The notes under the pieces are model-generated. The model saw only the letters and a program-made list of their open reading frames with translations. It ran no database searches and was not told the DNA's origin. A program made the translations under genes and the position numbers. Shown here piece after piece: positions 35,901-43,941 of a DNA stretch of 64,000 nucleotides (its first letter is position 1; each line of letters opens with the position of its first letter). The stretch lies in the IMG/VR virus record IMGVR_UViG_3300037137_001673, positions 1 to 64,000 of that record; one strand, 5' to 3'. This stretch comes from a virus.

Positions 35901-36669
35901 AGCAATCGGAACAGTAAATACTTCTGGACTTGCTACTACTTTAATAAGTTATAAGAACTTTATTTACAATGCAATCGGAACAGTAAATACTTCTGGACTT
36001 GCTACAACTTTATTAAATACAAAGAATTTTGTATATAATGGTACCGGAAGAATTCTTACTGCTGGATCTGCTAGTATAACTACATCTGTATTTATTCAAG
36101 CCTATATATCAATAGTAACTATAAGAACTTCTGGTCTTGCTACTACTTTAATAAGCTATAAGAATTTTATTTATAACGCAACTGGAATTATAAATACTTC
36201 TGGATTTGCTAGAACTACAGAATTTGCTTTATATACTTTTAATACTACTGGAATTATAAATACTTCTGGAACAGCACAGTATCAACGAGGATTTATTTAT
36301 AAAGGAATTGGAATAATTAGAGCTAGTGGTAAAGCAAGTTCAGTTGGTTACATAACTGCTATTTATATAGGAAGAGGAACAATTAGAACCAGTGGATTTG
36401 CTCCTACTGGAAAGAACGAACATTCTTATATAGGAAATGGAATAATTCATACTTCTGGATTTGCTAAAACATCTCGTAAGAGAAAACGCTTTATTTCTTT
36501 CACGGAAGTAGTTGGTGACACAAGTATAAATTACTTTAATCTATTTACAGGGAAAGTTAAAGTAGGTTCTACAGAAATTAGAAAATTATTAAAGGGAAAA
36601 AATTCTGGTAGAGAGGCTGACTTTTCTTATTTTGATGAATGGACCAAAGGCGATGGACGAAAAGAATGA
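29920..36669 (+). CDS. giant repeat protein (2249 residues), fibre or adhesin-like
   Basis: Starts behind AGGAG. Most of the protein is dozens of units built on FxYNxTGxxxTSGxATT; the first third alternates them with about 11 copies of SADKYRWSNYTGSG that are almost identical at DNA level. Two non-repeat domains interrupt: near residues 440-590 (related to the first domain of the 19852 gene) and near 970-1190 (related to the 27231 protein). The last 75 residues are basic and unlike the repeats, a possible anchor. No signal peptide. Likely a very long tail fibre or virion surface filament. Confidence 0.8.
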   Translation: MASNGLGKFPFKSSWFTTTEIINDDDFCDIDHPLKNILQTFLFGAEAVYKTYNATGSSVTSGLATTSVDTKNFIYNATGSSSTSGSADKYRWSNYTGSGTATTSGLATTSKTTNTKETISTLKAKGVLFGTLASTQKSVTLNQVTILTGKGKLYEPTVKVNYSYNATGRVNTSGFANKVGTWQVAYLPRNFFPIYIPRNYFTDIYERLCFGFGSIITSGIATTSKTDAAASNFTYNATGSSSTSGSADKYRWSNYTGSGTATTSGSADKYRWSNYTGSGTVTTSGLATTQRDFTYNPTGTATTSGLATTSIGTKNFIYNATGSSSTSGSADKYRWSNYTGSGTVTTSGFTTTQRDFTYNATGTATTSGSADKYRWSNYTGSGTATTSGSADKYRWSNYTGSGTVTTSGLATTSADTKNFIYNATGTATTSGLATTEGATTLSYFGYQDGTDQLSIGAALARKGAGYVCPGTGSQAVKELSVQIISGTTNIRLGIYNVAGNLILQTSKKSTTGPGWLSWNENELTWFIQSTIIGGTTYKLAIANDETFVIAGNSSAGTLNYNLGDYTAALPDPEPASSTTGGEYNIKCGVTSTDYTMACAGSGTATTSGLATTSVDTKNFIYNATGSSVTSGLATTSVDTKNFIYNATGSSSTSGSADKYRWSNYTGSGTATTSGLGSVSLDTKNFTYNATGSSTTSGSADKYRWSNYTGSGTATTSGLATTEGAIYTKTYDPIGSSTTSGLATTSVDTKNFIYNAVGSSSTSGSADKYRWSNYTGSGTVTTSGFTTTQRDFTYNATGSSSTSGLATTSVDTKNFIYNATGTATTSGSADKYRWSNYTGSGTATTSGLGSVSLDTKNFTYNATGSSTTSKFAPTSLDTKNFIYNATGSSVTSGLATTSIGTKNFIYNATGSSSTSGTADKYHWSNYTGSGTVTTSGSADYIGPARIYNTTGGILTSGTANYVVPKFIFIATAQGVVDEYTTTVDCSTTLNIQEGDLLVATSRWYPSTLWSSVAEIGGANNFTLLILLNNGASNHYEQIGYKIAATANVAATIRATWNANTFWKNLIVFQFRPAPGYSVSLDQNVSTANDGLTWQTPNITTTDLDEVVCAMVAHYPYENYPPVQIAGTNADLYVNGPSGAFGLSQLSYSIFTSIQTDIYATGTFSYQTDLWGCQIISFKALAEHIYNPTGIVNTSGLATTVGNTNPVYIANGIVNTSGLATTEEFNAYVYNATGSVNTTGFASFSRDTIYNAIGTVNTSGFAITIGSIAGIWNATGTVNTSGFATTEELDAYICNPVGSVNTSGTAQITHSNYIYNPTGSIITSGFALVSSVSVPFRMPDLIGKGILFGAPATKNSVTLNQNTAFKSIGKIYTPTVVIYPTRIYIARGGVATSGIARVNFRNYTYNATGSVNTSGVARTIFKNFIYNGTGRVNTSGFALTIGAYKPIGYWPIYYWAIYWPIHYWPDSMPTANYVYGALGIVNTSGVAETIGPVVKTYSATGRINTSGFATTQQGYIYNPTGRVNTSGFAAGIIFNNYQNVFNGTGRISTSGFALTIAVNAPFKLTTLIGKGILFGTLAGTDIYLKSNAALKSFGKLYSPIVTITATGYTYNPTGRVFTSGFATTITSGYSKTYNPTGRVLTSKFAPTSVDTKNFIYNATGSSSTSGLATTFVSKDFIYNATGRVNTSGLATTFVSKDFIYNAIGIVNTSGFATILLSTRYFIYSAEVAIVITSGFATTLLVTKNFVYNTSGTILTSGFASTIGNITATYNPTGRINTSGIATTVLGTSNQIYNPTGRINTSGFATIQQGYIYNVTGRINTSGFATTLLNTLTPVYNTTGSVLTSGFAITSLSTRNFTYNTTGRINTSGIATTVLGTSNQIYNPTGKINTSGLATTLISYKNFIYNATGIINTSGLATTNKNIYSQSYNATGRVNTSGFALAFEFNNYTYEPKGSSTTSGFARTLINAKNFIYNATGNINTSGTLTLVISFFVVFYVAIGTVNTSGLATTLISYKNFIYNAIGTVNTSGLATTLLNTKNFVYNGTGRILTAGSASITTSVFIQAYISIVTIRTSGLATTLISYKNFIYNATGIINTSGFARTTEFALYTFNTTGIINTSGTAQYQRGFIYKGIGIIRASGKASSVGYITAIYIGRGTIRTSGFAPTGKNEHSYIGNGIIHTSGFAKTSRKRKRFISFTEVVGDTSINYFNLFTGKVKVGSTEIRKLLKGKNSGREADFSYFDEWTKGDGRKE

Positions 36670-36687
36670 TAAAAGGAATTAAGTAAT

Positions 36688-37485
36688 ATGTTGGACTGGA
36701 TAAACTTTATCAATCAGGCATATATTAATTTTTCAGCACCTCAACTAAAAATCTTTAAGCTGGATAAAGTAAGAACACAAAAAGACCCAGTTTATGTAGA
36801 AGAACAATTTTCTAGGATTTTTCTACCACCTTTTAACATTAGAGGATTTCATTTAGACAACACTTGGAAACAATTACTTGGTGGATTGATGCCTTACCGA
36901 GAAGAAGAAGACAACATACAATTTGTAATAAATTTTCAAAATATGGTACAGACAATTCGTAAATTAAAATATATGCATGTTGCTGAAATTCATATTACTT
37001 ATACTGGTAAAGGAATTCCTTTCGCTTCTAATTTAAATGGACTTTTCTTAATTAAAGTTGATGGAATTATTGTTGGAAGTTTCTCACTTGATTATATAGC
37101 ATATAATACTATCACTAAATTAGGAACAGCAATTGGTGATTTAACCAACTTCACAGTAACTTTAACAGGACAAAATGATGCTAGTTTAAATCTTGTTGAT
37201 TTTGCGGAAATAAATTTTAAAAATAGAGAACTTCTGGTTTATTCTATTGATGGTGCTTATTTAAACATAAATGATGTAATTGAAGCTGGAGATTTAGTAC
37301 TTACAAATAAATGGCGATTGTATGAAGTTCTTAACTGTAACCCTTCAGGGGATATGCTTTGGGATTATGTAACATACACCCTATCCTGTAATTTAGCAAA
37401 ATTAGATCAAGCAGTTTTACCTGGAGATTATAATGCACAAATTAAAATTCATCAGTTGAATTTACCTAGGACTTTGAGGGAATAG
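36688..37485 (+). CDS. tail/neck protein of unknown type
   Basis: 265 residues, mixed alpha/beta, AT-rich like the core genome. It abuts the next gene (one base between stop and ATG), which resembles a tail-completion protein, and lies shortly before the tail sheath. A neck or baseplate role follows from position only. Confidence 0.62.
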   Translation: MLDWINFINQAYINFSAPQLKIFKLDKVRTQKDPVYVEEQFSRIFLPPFNIRGFHLDNTWKQLLGGLMPYREEEDNIQFVINFQNMVQTIRKLKYMHVAEIHITYTGKGIPFASNLNGLFLIKVDGIIVGSFSLDYIAYNTITKLGTAIGDLTNFTVTLTGQNDASLNLVDFAEINFKNRELLVYSIDGAYLNINDVIEAGDLVLTNKWRLYEVLNCNPSGDMLWDYVTYTLSCNLAKLDQAVLPGDYNAQIKIHQLNLPRTLRE

Positions 37486-37486
37486 T

Positions 37487-38107
37487 ATGGCAGAACGACT
37501 AGAACACTTTATGATGCGTAACTATAGTAAAGCAATAAAAGAATGGTTGGAGAAAACTGTTTCTCTATCCCGTTACCCAAATAACCAGAATGTTCAAGTT
37601 ACTTACATGACACCAGAAAGAGCATTTGCTAAATACCTTTATCCAGTAGTGAATGGACAAAATGTTGCACCAATAATTACTTTTATGCTAATTGATTTCA
37701 CTTATGGAGAAAATGAAAATTCTCTAGGATTTACAAATGATGTTATTCGTTATACAAATTCTAAAGTAGTAAGATATGTTAAACCTTTGCTAGTTTATAA
37801 ACTCAATTATCAACTTTCCATAAATACAATTATGCAATCCGATTGTGATGTTATGATGTATCAAATAATGAGTAATGCTTCTAAAAATAGAAAAGCAGCA
37901 GTAGCAGTAGACGGGCAGTGGGCAGAAATAATGGCTGGAAATCCTCGAAATGAAATAGCACTTGAACCCGGAGATGCTCAAGATAAAATTTGTAGATATG
38001 GGATGGATTTAACAATTCCAAGGGCTTACTTACCAAGAGATTTCTTTGAGCGTTCACCTATACTTTCTAGCGACTTTGATGTTGAAACAGTTACAGATAT
38101 CACATAG
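37487..38107 (+). CDS. putative tail completion / sheath terminator protein (gp15-like by context)
   Basis: 206 residues behind GAGGGA. Conserved-looking segments VTYMTPERAFAKYLYPVVNGQ and PIITFMLIDFTYGENENSLG fit small neck or tail-completion proteins of T4-type myophages, but the match is from general pattern, not a firm motif. It lies upstream of the tail sheath gene, separated by an inserted GIY-YIG gene and a small frame. Confidence 0.6.
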   Translation: MAERLEHFMMRNYSKAIKEWLEKTVSLSRYPNNQNVQVTYMTPERAFAKYLYPVVNGQNVAPIITFMLIDFTYGENENSLGFTNDVIRYTNSKVVRYVKPLLVYKLNYQLSINTIMQSDCDVMMYQIMSNASKNRKAAVAVDGQWAEIMAGNPRNEIALEPGDAQDKICRYGMDLTIPRAYLPRDFFERSPILSSDFDVETVTDIT

Positions 38108-38129
38108 ATGATAAAGAAGGTATTTATAT

Positions 38130-38615
38130 TTGGGAACAATTTATATACTAGAAAATAAAGTTAATGGTAAGTATTACGTAGGGCAAACTACTCAAGTATT
38201 TTATAAAAGAATGCGAGAACATTGTAAAAATAAAAAATTTTATATTGGGAATGCTTTAAGGAAATATGGAGAAGAGAATTTTTCCAAATTACTTCTTGAG
38301 AATGTTCCAGATGAAGAACTTAATTACTGGGAAATTCATTATATACAAGAATGTAATTCTGTTTCTCCATTTGGGTATAATTTAACCTATGGTGGAGAAA
38401 GTGGAAGAAAATCAGAAGAAACTAGAAAGAAAATGAGTGAAGAACATAAAGGTGAAAAAAATCATATGTTTGGAAAACATCCTACAGAAGAATATAAAAA
38501 GAAATTGAGTGAAGCACATAAAGGACAAATTCCTTGGAATAAAGGAAAGCGTTATACAGAAGAAGATAAATTAAAAATGAGTCGTTACAAAAAAACCGTT
38601 GTTTCTATTACATAG
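38130..38615 (+). CDS. GIY-YIG homing endonuclease (TTG start)
   Basis: 161 residues. The codon that is ATG in its relatives is TTG here, with GAAGG 6 nt upstream. Core GTIYILENKVNGKYYVGQT, Glu in EIHYI, Asn in GYNL, then only three NUMOD3-like repeats, so it is the shortest intact copy. It lies between a tail-completion-type gene and a small frame before the tail sheath. The weaker start may lower its expression. Confidence 0.88.
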   Translation: MGTIYILENKVNGKYYVGQTTQVFYKRMREHCKNKKFYIGNALRKYGEENFSKLLLENVPDEELNYWEIHYIQECNSVSPFGYNLTYGGESGRKSEETRKKMSEEHKGEKNHMFGKHPTEEYKKKLSEAHKGQIPWNKGKRYTEEDKLKMSRYKKTVVSIT

Positions 38616-38617
38616 AT

Positions 38618-38803
38618 ATGAGTATGCAGTATAAAATTAGTAATTTAACATATCAAAGTATAAGAGTTTTCATTGAAAACAAGGAGTATATAATTCCTGG
38701 AAGGAATGATGTGATAGAAAATTTTATTACAGTGGAAGCAATTAATGAAGATGTTAAAAATCTAGCCACAAAAGGTCTATTAAAGTATAAACAACTAAAA
38801 TAG
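38618..38803 (+). CDS. small hypothetical protein before tail sheath
   Basis: 61 residues, no recognised motif; no clear ribosome site. It starts 2 nt after the GIY-YIG stop, so it may depend on translation of that gene. A role in tail assembly is only a positional guess. Confidence 0.5.
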   Translation: MSMQYKISNLTYQSIRVFIENKEYIIPGRNDVIENFITVEAINEDVKNLATKGLLKYKQLK

Positions 38804-38880
38804 TTCCTACCTATAATTCTACGAAGACAAGGCGGTTTTTGTGTCACCATGTTTTTGTCAATAAATGCCTTTTTCTCCAA

Positions 38881-38891
38881 TGTAAAGATAA
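38881..38891 (+). promoter_or_regulatory. TGTAAAGATAA element of the tail sheath gene
   Basis: 28 nt before the ATG at 38920, with a separate AGGAGG site. Confidence 0.5.
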
Positions 38892-38919
38892 AGAAGTATT
38901 TTAAATAGGAGGAAATGAT

Positions 38920-40581
38920 ATGGCAAAAAGCCCTTCAATAACAATTTTTGAGCAGGATAAATCATCCTATACAGTAACTTCAGCACAGACTATTCTAGCA
39001 CTGGTTGGATATGCTACAAAAGGTATCATAAATACAGTAAAGTCAATAGCTTCAAAAACTGATTTCTTAAAAGCTTATGGAAATCCATCAACTACTTCCC
39101 CTTGGGGTTCTCTAACTGCTCTAAGAGGTTTCAACCAAACAGGTCAAGTTTTATTTGTTAGAGTTGGAAATTTAGCTGCTGGTGATTCTTCTACTTGGCT
39201 TTCTTATGCCGAGAGGGTAATAAGAGGATATAAATTTACTAACTCAGCTGATTCAATTAAAATTTTATTTCAAGCAAAAGAATATGGTTCAGCTTTAAAT
39301 GGTTCTTATGTTACTTTTACTCAACGAAGTAATCCTATTAATGGTGATAGTATTTATGATCTTAAATATTATTATGGTGGAAATTTACAAGAGACTTATT
39401 CTGCCATTAGTTTTAAAATTGGAGATTCTAGATTTTTCCCAACACTAATAAATGCTCTTCCTGAAAATGGTGGTTCTAACTGGCTTTCAATCCAATATAA
39501 AGTCTGGAGTGGTGACTCAAGAGTTAGAGCAGTACCCGCTTCTACAACTGGAACAGTTACTACTTATTATTTGGGGCAATCTTCTGGATATGGTGATTCA
39601 AATATTGCTCAATCTTGGAGAGGTGATAGTTGGCAAGCAGCAAGACCTGGAATGACAACTTGGTATACTTTTAGAACTGGTAAAGATGGAATTCTTCTAA
39701 ATTCTGGAGATACATTGTTTACTAATCAATTAGCTACATCTGCAGCTTTAGCAAATCAAGAAATGTGGGACTATCATATTCTTGCTTGCCCTGACAATGG
39801 AAATTCTGCAGTAGCAGATGCTGGTATTGCTCTAGCTGAATATAGAAAAGATTTCTTATTTTTGGTAGATCCTCCTTTTGGAAAGACAACAACTAATGTT
39901 ACTGCTTGGCATAATGGAACTGGTTCTCAAGGTAGAACTACCGTACTTAATAGTTCTTATGCTGCTACTTGGTGGCCTTGGCTTAAAGACTATAATCCGA
40001 TAGCTGGACAATATGTGTGGTCTCCTCCTTCTACTTTCATAGCTGAAAAATTACTTGAAGTAGATAAGAATTATGGACCTTGGTATGCACCAGCTGGTGA
40101 TATAAGGGGAAAAATTCTAGCTTACGATTATGAGACTTCACCTTCTTTAAGTGACAGAGAAGTGCTTTATGGTGATTTAAATGCCGTTAACCCAATAGTA
40201 AATTTTGCAGTAAAAGGTCTAGAAGTTTATGGACAGAAGACATTATTACGAGCAACTACTGCTCTTAATAGACTTAATGTTAGAAGAATGGTAATCTATG
40301 TTAAGAAGTTAATTAAGAAGGCAATGGATGGAATTGTATTTGAGCCACATAATGCTGACAGTTGGGCAAGGGCTAGAACGATTATTAACAGCATACTTGA
40401 ACCTGTAAGACAAGCAAATGGACTAGCAGACTACAAAGTAACTATTGATGATAATACTAATACTCCTGATTTAATAGCTCAAAGTATTATGAAAGGAATT
40501 ATACAACTTGTTCCAGTTGGAACAATTGAAATCATAGAATTGACTATGCAAATTAAAGCAGCGGGATCATCAATTTCATAA
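38920..40581 (+). CDS. 18: contractile tail sheath protein (T4 gp18-like)
   Basis: 553 residues behind AGGAGG. N-terminal pattern SPSITIFEQDKSSYTVTSAQ, then LALVGYATKG and LTALRGFNQTGQVLFVRVGN; C-terminal segments VNPIVNFAVKGLEVYGQKTL, NVRRMVIYVKKLIKKAM and VPVGTIEIIELTMQIKA are typical of phage tail sheath proteins. It forms the contractile sheath around the tail tube. Followed by a terminator and a GIY-YIG remnant. The tube gene is not in this window directly after it, unlike T4. Confidence 0.93.
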   Translation: MAKSPSITIFEQDKSSYTVTSAQTILALVGYATKGIINTVKSIASKTDFLKAYGNPSTTSPWGSLTALRGFNQTGQVLFVRVGNLAAGDSSTWLSYAERVIRGYKFTNSADSIKILFQAKEYGSALNGSYVTFTQRSNPINGDSIYDLKYYYGGNLQETYSAISFKIGDSRFFPTLINALPENGGSNWLSIQYKVWSGDSRVRAVPASTTGTVTTYYLGQSSGYGDSNIAQSWRGDSWQAARPGMTTWYTFRTGKDGILLNSGDTLFTNQLATSAALANQEMWDYHILACPDNGNSAVADAGIALAEYRKDFLFLVDPPFGKTTTNVTAWHNGTGSQGRTTVLNSSYAATWWPWLKDYNPIAGQYVWSPPSTFIAEKLLEVDKNYGPWYAPAGDIRGKILAYDYETSPSLSDREVLYGDLNAVNPIVNFAVKGLEVYGQKTLLRATTALNRLNVRRMVIYVKKLIKKAMDGIVFEPHNADSWARARTIINSILEPVRQANGLADYKVTIDDNTNTPDLIAQSIMKGIIQLVPVGTIEIIELTMQIKAAGSSIS

Positions 40582-40620
40582 GAAACGCCAACGACAACTC
40601 ATATATGTTATTATAAGTTT

Positions 40621-40650
40621 AAGAACCTTCTTAACAGAAGGTTCTTTTAT
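40621..40650 (+). terminator. terminator after tail sheath gene
   Basis: AAGAACCTTC/GAAGGTTCTT hairpin and T-rich tail; near copy of the terminator at 24062. Confidence 0.85.
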
Positions 40651-40667
40651 TTTAATGAGTAATATAT

Positions 40668-40718
40668 ATGGGAATTATTTATATATTGGAAATTAAAATA
40701 AAAAGCCCCTCTTTTTGA
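40668..40718 (+). pseudogene. remnant of a GIY-YIG endonuclease (N-terminal 11 codons)
   Basis: ATG followed by GIIYILEIKI matches the first residues of the other GIY-YIG proteins (MGTIYILENKI), then the frame runs into the next terminator and stops. The upstream hairpin and the ATG spacing also match the 24104 cassette. So a full cassette once stood here and was deleted. Confidence 0.75.
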
Positions 40719-40732
40719 GGGGCTTATTTTTT
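40703..40732. terminator. bidirectional terminator between convergent blocks
   Basis: AAGCCCCTC/GAGGGGCTT hairpin with T-rich flank on the plus side and A-rich flank on the other. Confidence 0.88.
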
Positions 40733-42317
40733 AGTTATATGTTATGAGAGAAAAACTATTAGGTATAAATGTTATTAAAGCATTACAGCAATAATTATAT
40801 GAAAATGAAAATTCTAGAAATAATTGTTCCTTATCTATTTCTTCAGCTAGACAAGTTTTACAGATAATTTCTTCATTGTCAAGAGTTATTAAGTAACCTT
40901 CTGGAACATTGGAGAAAATTGTTCTGCAAGAATTACAGATTTCAATATCTTCTTCAGTTTCTTTAAGACATTCTACACAAATCCATTTTTTAGTATCTTT
41001 AAAAGAAAAAAGTTTAGATTTTAGTTCAGTTTTTTCACAAGTATCACAAACTGTATAAAAAGTATCAAAACAATGTTGACAAACTCTTGTATTTTTTGTG
41101 TCTAATCTTGAAGTATCTATCCACATTTCAGTATTACATATATGACATTGTACTACTCTTTCTCTGTAGCATTTATCACACATAATTCTTCCATCAAAAG
41201 TATGGGATATGCTTTCTATATAATATGTGCACGTGCTACAATACTGTCCTGAAACTTTTTCTATATTTATTTTTTCATCTATGAGATGTGTTAATCCATA
41301 TTTGTAAACAAATATAGAACTTCCATCTATAAAAAGATTGCCTCTATTTTTGTCTATGTAAGAATAATGTCCTGCTGAAGCAGTTCCTTCAATATAATAT
41401 CTTCCATTATAATTACTAAATTTACTATAATCAATATAAATAAAACAACTTTTTTTATTTTTGAAATATAGAAAATCTATTGGATGTTTAGAACAAAATT
41501 TTTCTTGTTTTACAAAAGGAAGTTTTGTTGTATTTCTTATAACTTCTTGTTCTAGAATTTCAGAAGGGAAGAAACGAATTAAATTTAGATCGTTATACTT
41601 ATTTAGTATTATCCAAGATCTAGAATTAAAAGCATCAGTCTTCATTCCATGATAAATTTTTTTGCTACCATCCGTAACATAAAGCATTGCTCTATTTGGA
41701 TCTCCAACAAGTCCAGGAAGTCCGCTCCAATAAGAACCACTGAAATTACTTTCAAGGTTAATACAAGAACTCCACTTTTCTCCGGAAGCAGATAGAAACC
41801 AGTCAGCAAAATTTAAGGAGAAAACTATTTCTATTCCGCTTGAAGGAAGCTTATAAACTCCTACTTTATTAAGAGCATTTATAATTTCTTGTTCTAGACA
41901 TTCTATATCATAAGTATTTTTAGAATTAAAATTATCAATTCCAGTGATACGACTGGCGGATGCTTCATGAGAAAGATAATAGTCAAGAATTACTTTCTTT
42001 AATTTTAAAGTCCTTCCTTTAAGAGTAAATTTATTGCTTCTAAAATTTGAATATTGAATATTGGTTTCTAGACAAAAAGAAGTAAAAAACTTTCTGAATA
42101 AGGTCCAGCCTTTGTCAAATTTTTCTAAAAATTCTTCTGGAATTTTATATCGAATTCTTAAGTCTGGAGAATTTTTAAAAATTTCTTTATAGAAATTATC
42201 TGTAACTGGTTCGTAAATTCTTTTTTTAAAAACTTTTAAACTTTCTTCTTCAAGGCAAAAGTGATTTGTAACCAATTCTTCGATAATTTCTAGATTCTTA
42301 ATGTCAGTTTCATTCAT
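40731..42317 (-). CDS. unknown protein family, zinc-ribbon array C-terminus (paralogue 1 of 3)
   Basis: 528 residues. Shares with the genes at 42318 and 45589 a core containing SLNFADWFLSASGEKWSSC, YWSGLPGLVGDPNRAMLY and VTDGSKK near residues 185-235, and the N-terminal helical domain. The C-terminal 180 residues hold many CxxC pairs (CSTC, CDKC, CHIC, CQHC, CDTC, CVEC, CNSC, CKTC), a tandem zinc-binding array. I do not recognise the family. It overlaps no neighbour and starts right after the next gene's stop. Confidence 0.75.
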   Translation of the reverse strand: MNETDIKNLEIIEELVTNHFCLEEESLKVFKKRIYEPVTDNFYKEIFKNSPDLRIRYKIPEEFLEKFDKGWTLFRKFFTSFCLETNIQYSNFRSNKFTLKGRTLKLKKVILDYYLSHEASASRITGIDNFNSKNTYDIECLEQEIINALNKVGVYKLPSSGIEIVFSLNFADWFLSASGEKWSSCINLESNFSGSYWSGLPGLVGDPNRAMLYVTDGSKKIYHGMKTDAFNSRSWIILNKYNDLNLIRFFPSEILEQEVIRNTTKLPFVKQEKFCSKHPIDFLYFKNKKSCFIYIDYSKFSNYNGRYYIEGTASAGHYSYIDKNRGNLFIDGSSIFVYKYGLTHLIDEKINIEKVSGQYCSTCTYYIESISHTFDGRIMCDKCYRERVVQCHICNTEMWIDTSRLDTKNTRVCQHCFDTFYTVCDTCEKTELKSKLFSFKDTKKWICVECLKETEEDIEICNSCRTIFSNVPEGYLITLDNEEIICKTCLAEEIDKEQLFLEFSFSYNYCCNALITFIPNSFSLITYN

Positions 42318-43556
42318 TTAATAATTCTCTTCTTCATCCCCATATCCATCGTCTTCATCATAATAGGAATCATTTCTTTCGTAGAAATCTGCTATTTTTT
42401 TAAGACGATTTCCTTTAGTTTCAGTTTTCCAAACTTTCCCATTGATTAAGCGCTTTAAGCCACCACTATAATTAAATCCCTCATCTGTATAATTAGGCTT
42501 TTTGTCTTCTTTTCTAGAATATGAAGAACTACCACTTCCTCTAACATATCTACCATAAGTTCCAAATTTATGATGTTCTGCTACATTTTTGTTAGCCATT
42601 TTAATAGACAAGTTATCAAAATAGATTGAGTTAAGAAATTCCCCGTTAGTAATTTTATGCCAGAATAATTCAATGTAATATCTTCCAATATAGCTTTCTG
42701 GATGGCAATCTTCATCATTTCCATAAAATTTTATATTGAAAGCTTTTTCTGTCATATTGGTTATTCCTAAATAGTTAGGATATTCCCTAACCATTGTAAG
42801 AAAAGTTTTATTTATTGTATCTTTGGATTTAGATCTTATAATCGTAACCCAGCTTCTAGATATAATTCTATCAACTATTATACCATTATAATTTTTCTTA
42901 ACTCCATCGGTGATATAGACCATCGCCCTATTTTTATCTCCAACAAGTCCAGGTAATCCACTCCAGAAAGCTCTTTCGTAAGAACTATCCAAAGAAATAC
43001 ATGAAGTCCATTTTTCTCCAGCAGAACACAAAAACCAGTCAGCAAAATTTAGAGAAAAAACAATTTCGAGTTTTTTGTTAGGTATTTTCATTGTTCCTAT
43101 TTTCTCTAAAAGGATTCTTATTTTTTTTGTGATAGTCTCTTCATTAATAGTTTCATAATAGCCAAATCCAAGATCTTTTGTGGCGTATGAAATATTTTTA
43201 ATATAAAAATCTTCAATAACTTTCTTTATTTTTACTTCTTGTCCATTAATTGTTATTTTATTTTTTTTATAATGATTATAATTTATTTTATTTTTTTCGA
43301 TAAAATAAGAAAAGTTTTCCTGAAATATTTTCCATCCATTATCAAATTGTTCCACAAGTTTTTCATCAAGCGGTATTCTTTTGCGAAAATCTTTTTTTTC
43401 TCCAATTATTTCTTTAAATTCTTTTGCGATAAGTGGTTCATAGAATAATCTGTATTTAAAAAGTTTAAGGCTCTCGTCGGTTAAAGAAAAATGATTTTTT
43501 ACAAGATAAAAAATCTTGAATTTATTTTTTAGGTCTTGAAATTCAGTTTCGGGCAT
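42318..43556 (-). CDS. unknown protein family, no zinc array (paralogue 2 of 3)
   Basis: 412 residues behind GGGAG. Same core as its neighbours (SLNFADWFLCSAGEKWTSC, YWSGLPGLVGDKNRAMVY, ITDGVKK) but the zinc array is absent; instead the C-terminus is polar and acidic. A TTTACA/TATACT promoter lies just upstream at 43578-43606. Comparing this copy with the other two separates the core function from the zinc module. Confidence 0.72.
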   Translation of the reverse strand: MPETEFQDLKNKFKIFYLVKNHFSLTDESLKLFKYRLFYEPLIAKEFKEIIGEKKDFRKRIPLDEKLVEQFDNGWKIFQENFSYFIEKNKINYNHYKKNKITINGQEVKIKKVIEDFYIKNISYATKDLGFGYYETINEETITKKIRILLEKIGTMKIPNKKLEIVFSLNFADWFLCSAGEKWTSCISLDSSYERAFWSGLPGLVGDKNRAMVYITDGVKKNYNGIIVDRIISRSWVTIIRSKSKDTINKTFLTMVREYPNYLGITNMTEKAFNIKFYGNDEDCHPESYIGRYYIELFWHKITNGEFLNSIYFDNLSIKMANKNVAEHHKFGTYGRYVRGSGSSSYSRKEDKKPNYTDEGFNYSGGLKRLINGKVWKTETKGNRLKKIADFYERNDSYYDEDDGYGDEEENY

Positions 43557-43577
43557 TATACTCCCTTTCTATCTTTA

Positions 43578-43606
43578 AGTATAACATTTTTTTTGATTTT
43601 TGTAAA
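43578..43606 (-). promoter_or_regulatory. sigma-70-like promoter
   Basis: Minus strand TTTACA, 17 nt, TATACT, before the 43556 gene. Confidence 0.75.
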
Positions 43607-43640
43607 TTTTTTAAGTTTTAAAATTTTTGGAGTTTAATTA

Positions 43641-43919
43641 TTATTGTCTAGCAAACATTTTTGGATCTAAAACAGTAGATAGATTAGTTTCATTTTTTAT
43701 AGGATTTTTAGGATCTATTAAGTTAATTTTTGTATCTGTGTTTTTTAACACAGGTGATTGACTTACTGATAGTATAATTTCAGTTTTTGGATTTTTGAAA
43801 CTAGTTTCACTGAAAATAGTTCCAGTTTTTGGATCTTTAATTGCTGAAGGGGCAATGTCTATTTCTGGAACTTTTGCTAAATCAATAGAAGTATTTATAG
43901 TTACTGGTTTATCTGCCAT
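43641..43919 (-). CDS. small hypothetical protein with short repeats
   Basis: 92 residues behind GAGGA. Contains recurring DPKTGTIFSE/NPKTEIILS/DPKNPIKNE units, an extended repeat-like protein without hydrophobic segments. Function unknown. Confidence 0.6.
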   Translation of the reverse strand: MADKPVTINTSIDLAKVPEIDIAPSAIKDPKTGTIFSETSFKNPKTEIILSVSQSPVLKNTDTKINLIDPKNPIKNETNLSTVLDPKMFARQ

Positions 43920-43941
43920 AGAAGTCCTCTATAGAGTATCT

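Noticed and set aside
29920-36669. CRISPR-like repeat array
   Set aside because: Repeats are in frame, differ in spacing and encode protein units; there are no unique spacers of constant length.
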